Shown here piece after piece: positions 17,961 to 26,385 of a stretch of DNA of 64,000 bases (the stretch's first letter is position 1; each line of letters begins with the position of its first letter). The notes below the pieces were generated by a model that did no database searches, was not told the origin of the DNA, and saw only the letters and a program-made list of their open reading frames with translations. This DNA is from Chitinophaga ginsengisegetis (GTDB lineage: Bacteria; Bacteroidota; Bacteroidia; Chitinophagales; Chitinophagaceae): contig NZ_FUZZ01000006.1 of the NCBI RefSeq assembly GCF_900168065.1, positions 186,001 through 250,000 on the forward strand, in the 5' to 3' direction. The translations under genes and the position numbers were made by a program.

Positions 17961-18503
17961 TTAATTGTCCTTAAATTTATCCAATCCTTTCCAGATTGGG
18001 TTATCGTTTTCTTTTGCCTGCTGGTTCATTTGCTCCAGCATTTCAATCACTTTCGGATTACACCCGCTTTTGCCGTCGGCATTGTCAGGATGTATACGTT
18101 GCATTGGAATGCTCAGATGGATGAACTCGTATATAAATTCTGCCACGTTCAAATGGCTCTCTGTCTTCAGTATATACGATACATCCGGATCTTCTTCTCC
18201 ACTTGCCAGCTCTTCCGGATTCTCTACCAGCTTTACTATCTGGTTAAAATCATCCCATAGCTGCATTTCGAAGGGCTCTCCGCACCGGTCGCAGGTAACT
18301 GTTACCTTACCACCTATCGCAAATTTCAGTAAGAAGAAGTTACTCTTCTTGTCCAAAGTGAGATTTACACTCACCTCGCAATTACTGAAATCCCTCGGCT
18401 CCTCGAAATTATCAAAGAAACGCTCCCCGATAGCATAATGAAATGAATGTTCCCCTGGGTTTAATCCAACAAAGGCTATATCAAATTCGCGGAGTGGTTT
18501 CAT
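17961..18503 (-). CDS. YceD/DUF177 family protein
   Basis: A 180-residue acidic protein of the DUF177 family, which in most bacteria precedes rpmF and is linked to 23S rRNA or ribosome maturation. It carries the conserved Cys pair VTCDRCGEPFEMQL and a C-terminal LEQM..QAKENDNPIW segment. I place the start at 18503 (MKPLREFDIAF), because the longer frame to 18533 would overlap the promoter -7 box at 18531-18538. First gene of the yceD-rpmF-plsX operon. Confidence 0.88.
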   Translation of the reverse strand: MKPLREFDIAFVGLNPGEHSFHYAIGERFFDNFEEPRDFSNCEVSVNLTLDKKSNFFLLKFAIGGKVTVTCDRCGEPFEMQLWDDFNQIVKLVENPEELASGEEDPDVSYILKTESHLNVAEFIYEFIHLSIPMQRIHPDNADGKSGCNPKVIEMLEQMNQQAKENDNPIWKGLDKFKDN

Positions 18504-18530
18504 ATCAATATCCTCACTTTTAGAGGGATG

Positions 18531-18560
18531 CAAAGGTAATTAAATATTTGCAATTGCAAA
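18531..18560 (-). promoter_or_regulatory. Promoter of yceD-rpmF-plsX with palindrome at -33
   Basis: On the minus strand TTTG (18557-18560) is followed after 18 bases by TACCTTTG (18531-18538), matching the Bacteroidetes consensus. A 14-base perfect palindrome TTTGCAATTGCAAA (18547-18560) covers the -33 box and could be an operator. A second TACCTTTG on the same strand occurs at 18660-18667. Confidence 0.6.
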
Positions 18561-18748
18561 AATTTCATAAATTTGTTCACCAACGATATCTTATTTATAT
18601 ATATATTTATATCATAAAATATCAGCCATATTGATGTTGTGGCATCCAGGCGTGAGGCGCAAAGGTACGTAATTAGCTTTTATCTTATACCTGATTTTCA
18701 CAATTCAACGATTTTATTGAAAACCCGTATCCCCATTCCATCAAAACG

Positions 18749-21169
18749 ATGAAGGCCACAGGAAAATACAGTAAGAAAATAAACACTACTGGTAGTGCCG
18801 GCATGCCTTTAAACGGTGCTCCGGACCTCTTTTCCCTGCCCATAACGGCCTGGCTCAACAGTACCAGCGCCGGCCTGCTGGTGACCAATGAAAAACACCG
18901 CTGCATATGGGTAAATGACATTTTCAGCCGGTATATGAATGGGAATACCCCCCTGAACTGCTCGTATCCGGAACTGATCCGCTATCTGAAACCAATGGTA
19001 GCCGATTATGTGCCGCTGGAAGCCAAAATGAAATCCCTCCGCAAGGAAAAAAAGCCCTGGTTCGGTTGGGAAGTGCCCTTCCGCAACGGTCATATCTGGG
19101 AAATTAATTACCTCCCCGTATTCAACGGCGAAATATTCAGCGGCAGCATCTGGCAGGCCGTCGATATCACCCGCAGGCACAACGTACAGGAGGAAATAAA
19201 ACGCAATGAGGAAAAATTCAGGGTTATCCTCAATAACCTCAACGCTGCCATGTGCGAAACAGACGTAAAAGGCAATATCACCCGCGTATACGAAAGCTTC
19301 TGCCGCCTCTCCGGCTATAACGAACAGGAACTCATCGGCCGGAACATCACCGACGTTTTTGTACCGGAAGATAACCGGGCCTACGCCCGCGCCCTCCGCA
19401 AAAAACGGCTCGATGAAAACGTGCCCCTCGTATACGACATGGAAATAAAGCTGAAAGACGGCTCCAACCGGTGGATCCTCGCCAGCTCGGCCAATATATA
19501 CGACCGCCACGGTAACATTACCGGCGGAGCAGGGATCCACATAGATATTACAGATCAGAAAAAACTGCAACAGGAACTGGAAACAGCCCGCCGCCAGGCA
19601 GAAGAAGCCCAGCGCGCCCAGAAAGACTTCCTCGCCAGCATGAGCCACGAAATCCGTACGCCGCTCAATGCCATCATCGGCATGGCCCACCTGCTCGAAG
19701 AAACCCACCTGGACCCGCAACAGCAGGAATACGTTAACATCCTGAAAAACTCCTCCGGCATACTGCTGGGCATAGTCAGTGATATTCTCGATATTTCACG
19801 CATTGAAGCCCGGGAAATACAGGTTAACCAACGCGAATTCAACCTCCGCGAACTGATCCAGTCACTACGCAATACCTTTGAACTCAAACTGGGGCGCCGC
19901 CCCGTAAAAATAACCGCAGAACTGGACGCTGCCCTCAACACCTGGCTGATTGGCGACGATGTACTACTGAACCAAATACTAATCAATTTGTTAGGTAATG
20001 CAGAGAAGTTCACCAACGAAGGCGAAATTGCCATCACTGCCACCCAGGAAAGCTGGCAGGAAAATAAGCTCTGGATACGCTTCCGGGTAAGCGATACGGG
20101 CATAGGCATCAAAAAGGATAAACTGGAACTCATTTTCCGGAACTACAAACAGGCAGAAGACGATATCCGTGAAAAATACGGTGGTACAGGTCTGGGACTC
20201 GCCATCGTTAAACAACTTGTGGAAATCCAGGGTGGCAACATCACCGTGGAAGAACTCTCCGGCTTTAATACCTGCTTTAGCTTTAATATCCCCTTCCTGG
20301 ATAGCCGCCGGCCACTCACGGTCAATACAGATAAGCTAAGCAGGAAATTACTGCAACGGTCATTTGAAGACGCAAGGGTCCTTGTGGTGGAAGATAACCA
20401 GATGAACCTGCGCTATATCATGAGCCTGCTGGAAAAATACAAAATCAACTATCAGCTGGCTACCAATGGCCCGGATGCTACCTGGTTCCTCGAATCCCGG
20501 CAATACGACCTTATCCTCATGGATATCCGTATCCCTGGCATGAATGGCATGGAACTGGCTCAAAAAATAAGGGCAGATGAAGAACAGCCGAATGTGGCCA
20601 CGCCGGTAATCGCCACCACCGCCGTAGCAATGGAAAGCACCGCCACCATGGCGAGGGCCGCCGGAATAACAGATATACTCACTAAACCCTATACACCAGA
20701 CCAGCTATTACAGATTTTTAATAAATATCTCAACGAAGACGAAACAGAATTAATAATGGAAGAAGTGCAGAACTTAAGCGGATTTGAGTTTAATAACGAT
20801 TTGGATGTCAAATATCTCACAGATCTCTATGAGAGCAATATTTCCTATGCCGCCGATCTCTTTGAAATTTTTATCAGAACTATCCGGGATGAAATCGCCA
20901 AACTGCAAACAATGGTAGATAACCACGAATGGGAAGCCATGAAATTCCAGGTACATAAACTGAAACCGAATTTCGCCATGGTGGGCCTCACCTGGATCAG
21001 CGCTAAAATGCAGGAACTGGAAAATTATCTCCGTATCAACCAGGAACTGCATAGTACAGAAATCTGCCGGCTTTTTGATGAAATTACGCAGGATGTAAAC
21101 CGCTACTATCCACTCGTGGAAGAAGAATATGGCAAGATGCGCGATTTTATCGACTCCCCCGGCGAATAA
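18749..21169 (+). CDS. Hybrid sensor histidine kinase (PAS-PAS-HisKA-HATPase-REC-Hpt)
   Basis: A soluble 806-residue phosphorelay protein. Two PAS domains occupy about residues 35-145 and 150-275, the second ending with the PAC-like WILASSANIYDRHGNITG. HisKA carries the acceptor His in SMSHEIRTPLN (about 299). The ATP-binding domain shows DTGIGI and GGTGLGLAIV (about 478). A receiver domain starts ARVLVVEDNQMN (about 543) with acceptor Asp in LILMDIRIPG (about 590). The end is an Hpt-like domain with KFQVHKLKPNFAMVG (about 732). All relay residues are present. No membrane segments. Stop codon abuts that of the convergent fructosamine kinase gene. Confidence 0.92.
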   Translation: MKATGKYSKKINTTGSAGMPLNGAPDLFSLPITAWLNSTSAGLLVTNEKHRCIWVNDIFSRYMNGNTPLNCSYPELIRYLKPMVADYVPLEAKMKSLRKEKKPWFGWEVPFRNGHIWEINYLPVFNGEIFSGSIWQAVDITRRHNVQEEIKRNEEKFRVILNNLNAAMCETDVKGNITRVYESFCRLSGYNEQELIGRNITDVFVPEDNRAYARALRKKRLDENVPLVYDMEIKLKDGSNRWILASSANIYDRHGNITGGAGIHIDITDQKKLQQELETARRQAEEAQRAQKDFLASMSHEIRTPLNAIIGMAHLLEETHLDPQQQEYVNILKNSSGILLGIVSDILDISRIEAREIQVNQREFNLRELIQSLRNTFELKLGRRPVKITAELDAALNTWLIGDDVLLNQILINLLGNAEKFTNEGEIAITATQESWQENKLWIRFRVSDTGIGIKKDKLELIFRNYKQAEDDIREKYGGTGLGLAIVKQLVEIQGGNITVEELSGFNTCFSFNIPFLDSRRPLTVNTDKLSRKLLQRSFEDARVLVVEDNQMNLRYIMSLLEKYKINYQLATNGPDATWFLESRQYDLILMDIRIPGMNGMELAQKIRADEEQPNVATPVIATTAVAMESTATMARAAGITDILTKPYTPDQLLQIFNKYLNEDETELIMEEVQNLSGFEFNNDLDVKYLTDLYESNISYAADLFEIFIRTIRDEIAKLQTMVDNHEWEAMKFQVHKLKPNFAMVGLTWISAKMQELENYLRINQELHSTEICRLFDEITQDVNRYYPLVEEEYGKMRDFIDSPGE

Positions 21170-22048
21170 TCAGTACGATTGCAGCACCTCTTTCATGCTG
21201 TTGTAATAATTACCGCCAAATAAAATGAAATGTACCATCAACGGGTATAACTGGCAGATGCCTATCCGCTGTTGCCACCCCGGCTGTAATGGATAGGCAG
21301 CCTGGTACGCATAATAAAACCGCGTGTCAAAACCACCAAAAAGCCGCGCCATGGCCAGGTCTATTTCCCGGTGGCCATAATACACCGCCGGATCAAAAAC
21401 ACAGGCCCGCCCGTTACTTCCCACCATAAAATTACCGGACCACAAATCACCATGCAGCAATGCCGGCGCTTCCACCGGGAAAATCTGCGGCAACTGCCGG
21501 CACAACCGCTCTACCTGCTGCACCAGCTGCCTGTCTACCAGCTGCTGGTCATAAGCCATCCTGATCAGCGGCAATAAACGGTTAAACGCATAAAACACCG
21601 GCCAGCTGCTATAAGGCGTATTATACTGCTTCAAACTTCCCACATAATTGGTTCCCGCATACCCATAATGGGGCTGCGTTACGCGATGCTGCTTCGCCAG
21701 CGAAACAGCAAAGTCATCCCAGAAATCAGCCACTGCCTGCCCCTTCGTCAGGAATTCCTGCAACAGGTAAGCCCGTCCGTTCACACTCCCGTATGCCAAT
21801 GGTTTGGGCGTCTGCAATGCTTTGGCAGCCTGCAACTCCAGCAATCCCGCGTACTCCTGTTTAAACATATCAGGGTACTTCCCGGCATCATTCATCTTAA
21901 TAAAAAAATATCCTTCGTTGGTGCCTATACGAAAAGATTCGTTAATATCACCACCATGCACGCTTTTTGCATCATTAATATGTATTTTTACTTTCAAATG
22001 TTCGGAAAGTGCTGTGCTTAACTGTTTTTGTAGAATTTCATCTATCAT
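21170..22048 (-). CDS. Fructosamine kinase family protein
   Basis: Predicted to phosphorylate sugar-amine adducts (ketosamines or ribulosamines) on proteins, triggering deglycation. The 292-residue cytosolic protein has the family N-terminus with GGDINESFRI, the kinase catalytic loop LLHGDLWSGNFMV and the metal site VFDPAVYYGHREIDLAM. I choose the ATG at 22048; one at 22060 is also in frame. It is head-to-head with the DUF3810 gene with only 15 bases between start codons. Confidence 0.88.
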   Translation of the reverse strand: MIDEILQKQLSTALSEHLKVKIHINDAKSVHGGDINESFRIGTNEGYFFIKMNDAGKYPDMFKQEYAGLLELQAAKALQTPKPLAYGSVNGRAYLLQEFLTKGQAVADFWDDFAVSLAKQHRVTQPHYGYAGTNYVGSLKQYNTPYSSWPVFYAFNRLLPLIRMAYDQQLVDRQLVQQVERLCRQLPQIFPVEAPALLHGDLWSGNFMVGSNGRACVFDPAVYYGHREIDLAMARLFGGFDTRFYYAYQAAYPLQPGWQQRIGICQLYPLMVHFILFGGNYYNSMKEVLQSY

Positions 22049-22063
22049 GTTCCGCCACATTAT

Positions 22064-23146
22064 ATGGAGACAAAAGTCCGGATTAAAAAGAAAATCGTCC
22101 GTATTGTACTAACACTTACGGCTATACTGTTGTTAAAAGGATTATTCGCCTGGAGTAACCGCTTCGGCGATTTCTACTTCCATAGGTGGTACGATTGGAG
22201 TAGTTTGGCGTTCAGACAAGTAACAGGTATAGTTCCATTCAGTATTGGCGATGTAATATATACTGCCTGGATTATCGGAGGAATACTCTATTTGTTAAAA
22301 CTATGTTATAAACTCATCCGCGCACGTTGGGAAGCCCTGGGTTTTCAACTGCTTCGCGGTGTTCAATTCCTGCTTGGGGCATATCTTGCCTTCCTCGTAT
22401 TATGGGGCTTTAACTACGAACGCAACTCCCTCACCAGCGATACCCGTATCGTTACGGGCACTTATAACACGCAGCAACTTTACCATTTATCGGATACATT
22501 ACTGCAGTTAGTCAACCTGGAAAAGGCCAACACGGGCGATACCACCGGTGTCATGAAAACGGATACCACCGGCAAACCCATTTTTGAAAGGGCCATCGCT
22601 GCTTATGATGCTGCTGCCAAAACCTGGCCGGCCCTGCGTTATAAAGCGCCCAGTATAAAACCGGCTATGTTCGGCCACTGGCTTAACTACCCCGGTGTTA
22701 CCGGTTACCTCAACCCGTTTACCAACGAAGCGCAGGTAAATACCACCGTTCCCGATGTATTGCTGCCATTTGTTTCCTGTCATGAAATTGCACACCAGAT
22801 AGGGTATGCGCCGGAAGAAGAAGCCAACTTTGTAGGTTACCTGGCGGCTACCAGCATTCCGGATAGCCATTTCCGTTATGCCGCCAATTTTGATATGTTC
22901 CTTTACAGCGTTCGCCAGCTTGCCCGCCGCGATACCACCCTCGCCCGCAACATCTGGAAAAGGGCGCTCCCCGGTGTAAAAGCCGACTATAAAGCCATCA
23001 TGGATTTTTATGAACCTTATACGGGAAAAGTAGATGCCTATTCCTCCCTGCTGTACGACCGCTACCTCAAAGCCAATAAACAGGATAAAGGTATCCGCAG
23101 CTACAGCGAAGTAACCGGCTGGCTCATCGCCTATTTCAAACTATAA
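22064..23146 (+). CDS. DUF3810 family membrane metalloprotease-like protein
   Basis: Two or three membrane helices occupy the first ~115 residues (IVLTLTAILLLKGLFAW, VIYTAWIIGGILYLL, LLGAYLAFLVLWG). The soluble part contains FVSCHEIAHQIGYAPEEEANFVGYLA at about residues 233-258: an HExxH zinc site followed by a downstream Glu, which is the conserved core of DUF3810. Peptidase activity is inferred from this motif only. It converges on the arginase gene with 6 bases between stops. Confidence 0.85.
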   Translation: METKVRIKKKIVRIVLTLTAILLLKGLFAWSNRFGDFYFHRWYDWSSLAFRQVTGIVPFSIGDVIYTAWIIGGILYLLKLCYKLIRARWEALGFQLLRGVQFLLGAYLAFLVLWGFNYERNSLTSDTRIVTGTYNTQQLYHLSDTLLQLVNLEKANTGDTTGVMKTDTTGKPIFERAIAAYDAAAKTWPALRYKAPSIKPAMFGHWLNYPGVTGYLNPFTNEAQVNTTVPDVLLPFVSCHEIAHQIGYAPEEEANFVGYLAATSIPDSHFRYAANFDMFLYSVRQLARRDTTLARNIWKRALPGVKADYKAIMDFYEPYTGKVDAYSSLLYDRYLKANKQDKGIRSYSEVTGWLIAYFKL

Positions 23147-23152
23147 CAGGCG

Positions 23153-24100
23153 TCAGTTCATCATCAGCACATTCACGCTGCGCTGCAAAATATTAAAGGC
23201 AATTTCTGCCATCAGGTTTTCACGGTCAAGCGTAGGGTTTACTTCGGTGATCTCAAAACAACAAATCTTACGGTGTTGCATGAACTTGGCAATCAGGTCC
23301 TCAGCTTCCCGCTCTCTCAATCCATTACTTACCGGTGTGCCGGTACCTTTGGAAATAGAAGCGTCCAGGCTGTCCACATCAAAAGAAACATAGATGTACT
23401 CACAATCACTCAGGTAACGGAACACAGAACGGGAAATGTTCTCCGGCCCTTTCCTGCGTACTTCACTGGTGGTGATCACCTTCATACCATATTGCTTGAT
23501 CAGGTAATCTTCTTCCTTCTCATAATCCCGCAGGGAAATAAACACAATATCTTCCGGAAGCACCTTCGGCGCTATTTTACCGATATTTTTCAGGGCATTC
23601 CACATTTTAGCGGTATTCTCATCCAGGTCGTGCACCTTGCAGTCCATATTGTCTTCCGCAATGGCGGTAGCCAGCGGCATACCATGCATATTACCGGAAG
23701 GGGTGGTATAAGGTGTATGCAGATCGGCATGCGCATCTATCCAGATCACGCCCAGCTTGGCTTTGGGATGGGCCATCTTTAAACCTGCAATCGTTGCGCC
23801 GGCAGTACTGTGGTCACCGGAAAGCAACACCGGGAACCAGTTGGCCTTCACTGTTTCGCACACACTTTTGCTGATACGCTCGTACATATTAAAAGTACCT
23901 TTGATCCTTTTGGCATAGGGCGATTCGATAGGTTCAAACAACAGCTTATTTTCCGTTTCAATTGCTTCGGTGGGGAAGTGTACAAAAAAGTTGCTCATAA
24001 AGTCCAGCGCGGCAATCTTAATAGCATCTACACCCAAACTGGCGCCACGCGTACCTGCTCCTATTTCTGATTTTACTTCTATTATTTTAATATTCTTCAT
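23153..24100 (-). CDS. Arginase/ureohydrolase family protein
   Basis: Predicted to hydrolyse arginine to ornithine and urea. The manganese-binding segments of ureohydrolases are present in order: GDHSTAGA (about residue 94), IDAHADLHT (about 121) and SFDVDSLDAS (about 218). The E..EVNP segment near the C-terminus is also typical. The length of 315 residues fits arginase. Formiminoglutamase or another ureohydrolase substrate cannot be excluded from motifs alone. Confidence 0.85.
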   Translation of the reverse strand: MKNIKIIEVKSEIGAGTRGASLGVDAIKIAALDFMSNFFVHFPTEAIETENKLLFEPIESPYAKRIKGTFNMYERISKSVCETVKANWFPVLLSGDHSTAGATIAGLKMAHPKAKLGVIWIDAHADLHTPYTTPSGNMHGMPLATAIAEDNMDCKVHDLDENTAKMWNALKNIGKIAPKVLPEDIVFISLRDYEKEEDYLIKQYGMKVITTSEVRRKGPENISRSVFRYLSDCEYIYVSFDVDSLDASISKGTGTPVSNGLREREAEDLIAKFMQHRKICCFEITEVNPTLDRENLMAEIAFNILQRSVNVLMMN

Positions 24101-24240
24101 AAAAATAGCATTAAAGGCAAGCTACAGGATTTTATGTGAACGCCCAAAGCAACGGAACGTGTGATGGTGAAAAACTTGTATATAATACATGAATCAAATC
24201 CAATACAGTAGCGTTATTGTAGCGATTTGTTCAATATTTC

Positions 24241-24287
24241 CCCGGTTCTGGTTGACAACGTTGAATTTTAACCGGGCTATTTTTTTA
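24241..24287 (+). terminator. Terminator-like hairpin in the acyl-CoA dehydrogenase leader
   Basis: CCCGGTT (24241-24247) pairs with AACCGGG (24270-24276) and is followed by CTATTTTTTT. It is upstream of, not after, the plus-strand gene at 24341, so it could be an attenuator or terminate an unseen short transcript. Confidence 0.4.
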
Positions 24288-24340
24288 GCTGCTGATTTAT
24301 AAATAATTTGAGTCTATTACCATATTATAAAATTAAAATC

Positions 24341-25480
24341 ATGGACTTTCAATTGACGGAAGAGCATCTGATGATACAAAAGGCAGCACGCGATTTTGCT
24401 GTTACTGAATTACTGCCAGGTGTAATAGAAAGGGATGAACACCAGAAGTTCCCCACAGAACAGATCAAAAAACTGGGAGAACTCGGCTTCCTGGGTATGA
24501 TGGTGAGCCCGAAGTATGGGGGAGCAGGACTGGACGCGATCTCTTATGTGCTGGCAATGGAAGAAATCTCAAAAATTGATGCCTCCGCCTCTGTGGTCAT
24601 GAGTGTTAATAACTCCCTCGTTTGCTGGGGGCTCGAAACATTTGGTACAGAAGAACAAAAACAGAAATACCTGGTACCCCTGGCTTCCGGGCAGATAATT
24701 GGCGCATTTATGTTAAGTGAGCCTGAAGCCGGTTCTGATGCTACTTCCCAGCGTACGATCGCAGAAGATAAAGGAGATCATTACCTGCTCAATGGTACCA
24801 AAAACTGGATCACCAACGGTAACTCCGCCAGCGTATACCTGGTAATGGCGCAAACCCACCCTGAAAAAGGAAGTAAAGGCATCAACGCCCTCATCGTGGA
24901 AAAAGAAATGCCCGGTATCACCATCGGCGCCAAAGAAAACAAACTCGGCATCCGCGGCAGCGATACCCACAGCGTGATGTTCCAGGATGTAAAAGTGCCA
25001 AAGGAAAACAGGATAGGAGAGGACGGCTTCGGGTTTAAATTTGCCATGAAAACCCTCGCTGGCGGCCGTATCGGCATCGCATCCCAGGCACTCGGCATCG
25101 CCAGTGGCGCGTATGAACTGGCCCTGAAGTATTCTAAAGAAAGAAAAGCATTCGGTAAAGAAATAGCCCAACACCAGGCCATCCAGTTTAAACTGGCAGA
25201 TATGGCCACCCGCATAGAAGGCGCCCGCCTGTTATGCCTCAAAGCCGCATGGGATAAAGATCAGCACCAGGACTATACCCTCAGCAGCTCTATGGCCAAA
25301 GTATTTGCCTCCGAAACCGCTATGTGGGTAACCACCGAGGCAGTGCAGGTACACGGCGGCTACGGCTATGTAAAAGAATATCACGTAGAACGCCTCATGC
25401 GCGATGCCAAGATCACTCAGATCTATGAAGGTACCTCAGAGGTACAACGCATCGTTATCAGCAGGAGCATTCTCTCGTAA
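24341..25480 (+). CDS. Acyl-CoA dehydrogenase
   Basis: FAD-dependent oxidation of acyl-CoA to 2-enoyl-CoA, passing electrons to ETF. The 379-residue protein begins MDFQLTEEHLMIQKAARDF and has the FAD/substrate segment MLSEPEAGSDATS, W-I-T-N-G (NGTKNWITNG), and the C-terminal QVHGGYGYVKEYHVERLMRD followed by YEGTSEVQRIVI, where Glu in YEGT is the expected catalytic base of short/medium-chain enzymes. I use the ATG at 24341; an in-frame TTG at 24308 adds an atypical extension. The long-hairpin repeat starts one base after its stop. Confidence 0.93.
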   Translation: MDFQLTEEHLMIQKAARDFAVTELLPGVIERDEHQKFPTEQIKKLGELGFLGMMVSPKYGGAGLDAISYVLAMEEISKIDASASVVMSVNNSLVCWGLETFGTEEQKQKYLVPLASGQIIGAFMLSEPEAGSDATSQRTIAEDKGDHYLLNGTKNWITNGNSASVYLVMAQTHPEKGSKGINALIVEKEMPGITIGAKENKLGIRGSDTHSVMFQDVKVPKENRIGEDGFGFKFAMKTLAGGRIGIASQALGIASGAYELALKYSKERKAFGKEIAQHQAIQFKLADMATRIEGARLLCLKAAWDKDQHQDYTLSSSMAKVFASETAMWVTTEAVQVHGGYGYVKEYHVERLMRDAKITQIYEGTSEVQRIVISRSILS

Positions 25481-25481
25481 C

Positions 25482-25678
25482 GCGGATTTTGTCTTTTTCA
25501 GGATTAGGCTGATTATGCTGATTCAGGGATTTGATCACTTTTGATTTTAAATGATTAAGGGAGATATAAGCGAAAATCGCTTATATCTCCCTTAATCATT
25601 TAAAATCCTTATAAAATCAAAAAGTAAAATCAATGAAATCAGTATAATCAGCCTAATCCTGAAAAAGACAAAATCCGC
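25482..25678. repeat. Long-hairpin intergenic repeat, copy 1
   Basis: A 197-bp imperfect palindrome. The outer 42-base arms (25482-25523 and 25637-25678) match with a single difference. The inner stem is 31 bp and perfect (25543-25573 with 25577-25607) with a 3-base loop. The intervening segments pair partly around a small bulge. The outer arm contains CTGATT-type sub-repeats about 9 bases apart. A second copy lies at 56879-57076. It begins one base after the acyl-CoA dehydrogenase stop and ends 13 bases before the next start. No open frame and no clear target-site duplication. Confidence 0.95.
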
Positions 25679-25679
25679 T

Positions 25680-25687
25680 TATCTTTG
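25680..25687 (+). promoter_or_regulatory. -7 element TATCTTTG before the YggS gene
   Basis: Perfect TAnnTTTG match two bases after the hairpin repeat, ending only 4 bases before the ATG at 25692. The transcript would be leaderless or nearly so. The -33 region would fall in the repeat's right arm, where no good TTTG is seen. Confidence 0.5.
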
Positions 25688-25691
25688 CCCG

Positions 25692-26381
25692 ATGGCAATT
25701 AATTTAGAAGCATACCACGAAGTGCTCGACCGGCTCCATCCATATCACGCCCGGCTGGTAGCCGTTTCCAAAACGAAACCAGTGGAAGATATCGCTGCGT
25801 TCTATGCAGCAGGGCAAAGGATCTTCGGCGAAAACTACGTACAGGAACTAACAGAGAAACAGGCACTTTTACCGGCAGACATAGAATGGCATTTTATTGG
25901 GCACCTGCAATCCAATAAGGTAAAATTCATTGCGCCATTTGTTCATACTATTCATGCAGTGGATAGTCTTAAATTGCTGCAGGAAATCAATAAACAGGCT
26001 GCTAAACATCAGCGTGTTATTCATTGCCTGTTACAGGTACACATTGCAGCAGAAGAAACAAAGTTTGGTATGGATGCGCAGGAGTTACAGCAACTGCTGC
26101 AAACATACCACGCCGGTCCATCCGCTTTTTCACAGGTACGCATTGCCGGCATGATGGGCATGGCTACCAACACTTCCAACGAAACACAGATCCGTGAAGA
26201 GTTCCACCAGCTCCACAAATTGTTTGGATCCGTTAAAACCACTTACTTTAACAACGAAGCGTACTTTAAAGAACTGTCCATTGGCATGAGCGCCGACTAT
26301 CACCTCGCCCTGCAGGAAGGGAGTACCCTGGTGCGTATAGGTAGCCTGCTCTTTGGCGAAAGGAACTATTCACAAATGTAG
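25692..26381 (+). CDS. YggS family PLP-binding protein
   Basis: A 229-residue single-domain TIM-barrel protein that binds pyridoxal phosphate and buffers its homeostasis; no catalysis is established for the family. Signature segments: LVAVSKTKP with the PLP lysine near residue 29, FGENYVQEL, WHFIGHLQSNK, and the phosphate-binding end LSIGMSADYHLALQEGSTLVRIGSLLFG. The start follows the -7 box closely. The TlpA-type gene starts 4 bases after its stop, so they form an operon. Confidence 0.93.
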   Translation: MAINLEAYHEVLDRLHPYHARLVAVSKTKPVEDIAAFYAAGQRIFGENYVQELTEKQALLPADIEWHFIGHLQSNKVKFIAPFVHTIHAVDSLKLLQEINKQAAKHQRVIHCLLQVHIAAEETKFGMDAQELQQLLQTYHAGPSAFSQVRIAGMMGMATNTSNETQIREEFHQLHKLFGSVKTTYFNNEAYFKELSIGMSADYHLALQEGSTLVRIGSLLFGERNYSQM

Positions 26382-26385
26382 TCTT

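Noticed and set aside
18809..19720. Minus-strand 303-residue frame inside the hybrid kinase gene
   Set aside because: Shadow of the PAS/HisKA coding region; no motif of its own.
25482..25678. Long hairpin as a CRISPR, attC or classic MITE
   Set aside because: There are no regularly spaced direct repeats with spacers, no integrase-type core site, and no target-site duplication or transposase-type terminal motif that I can see.
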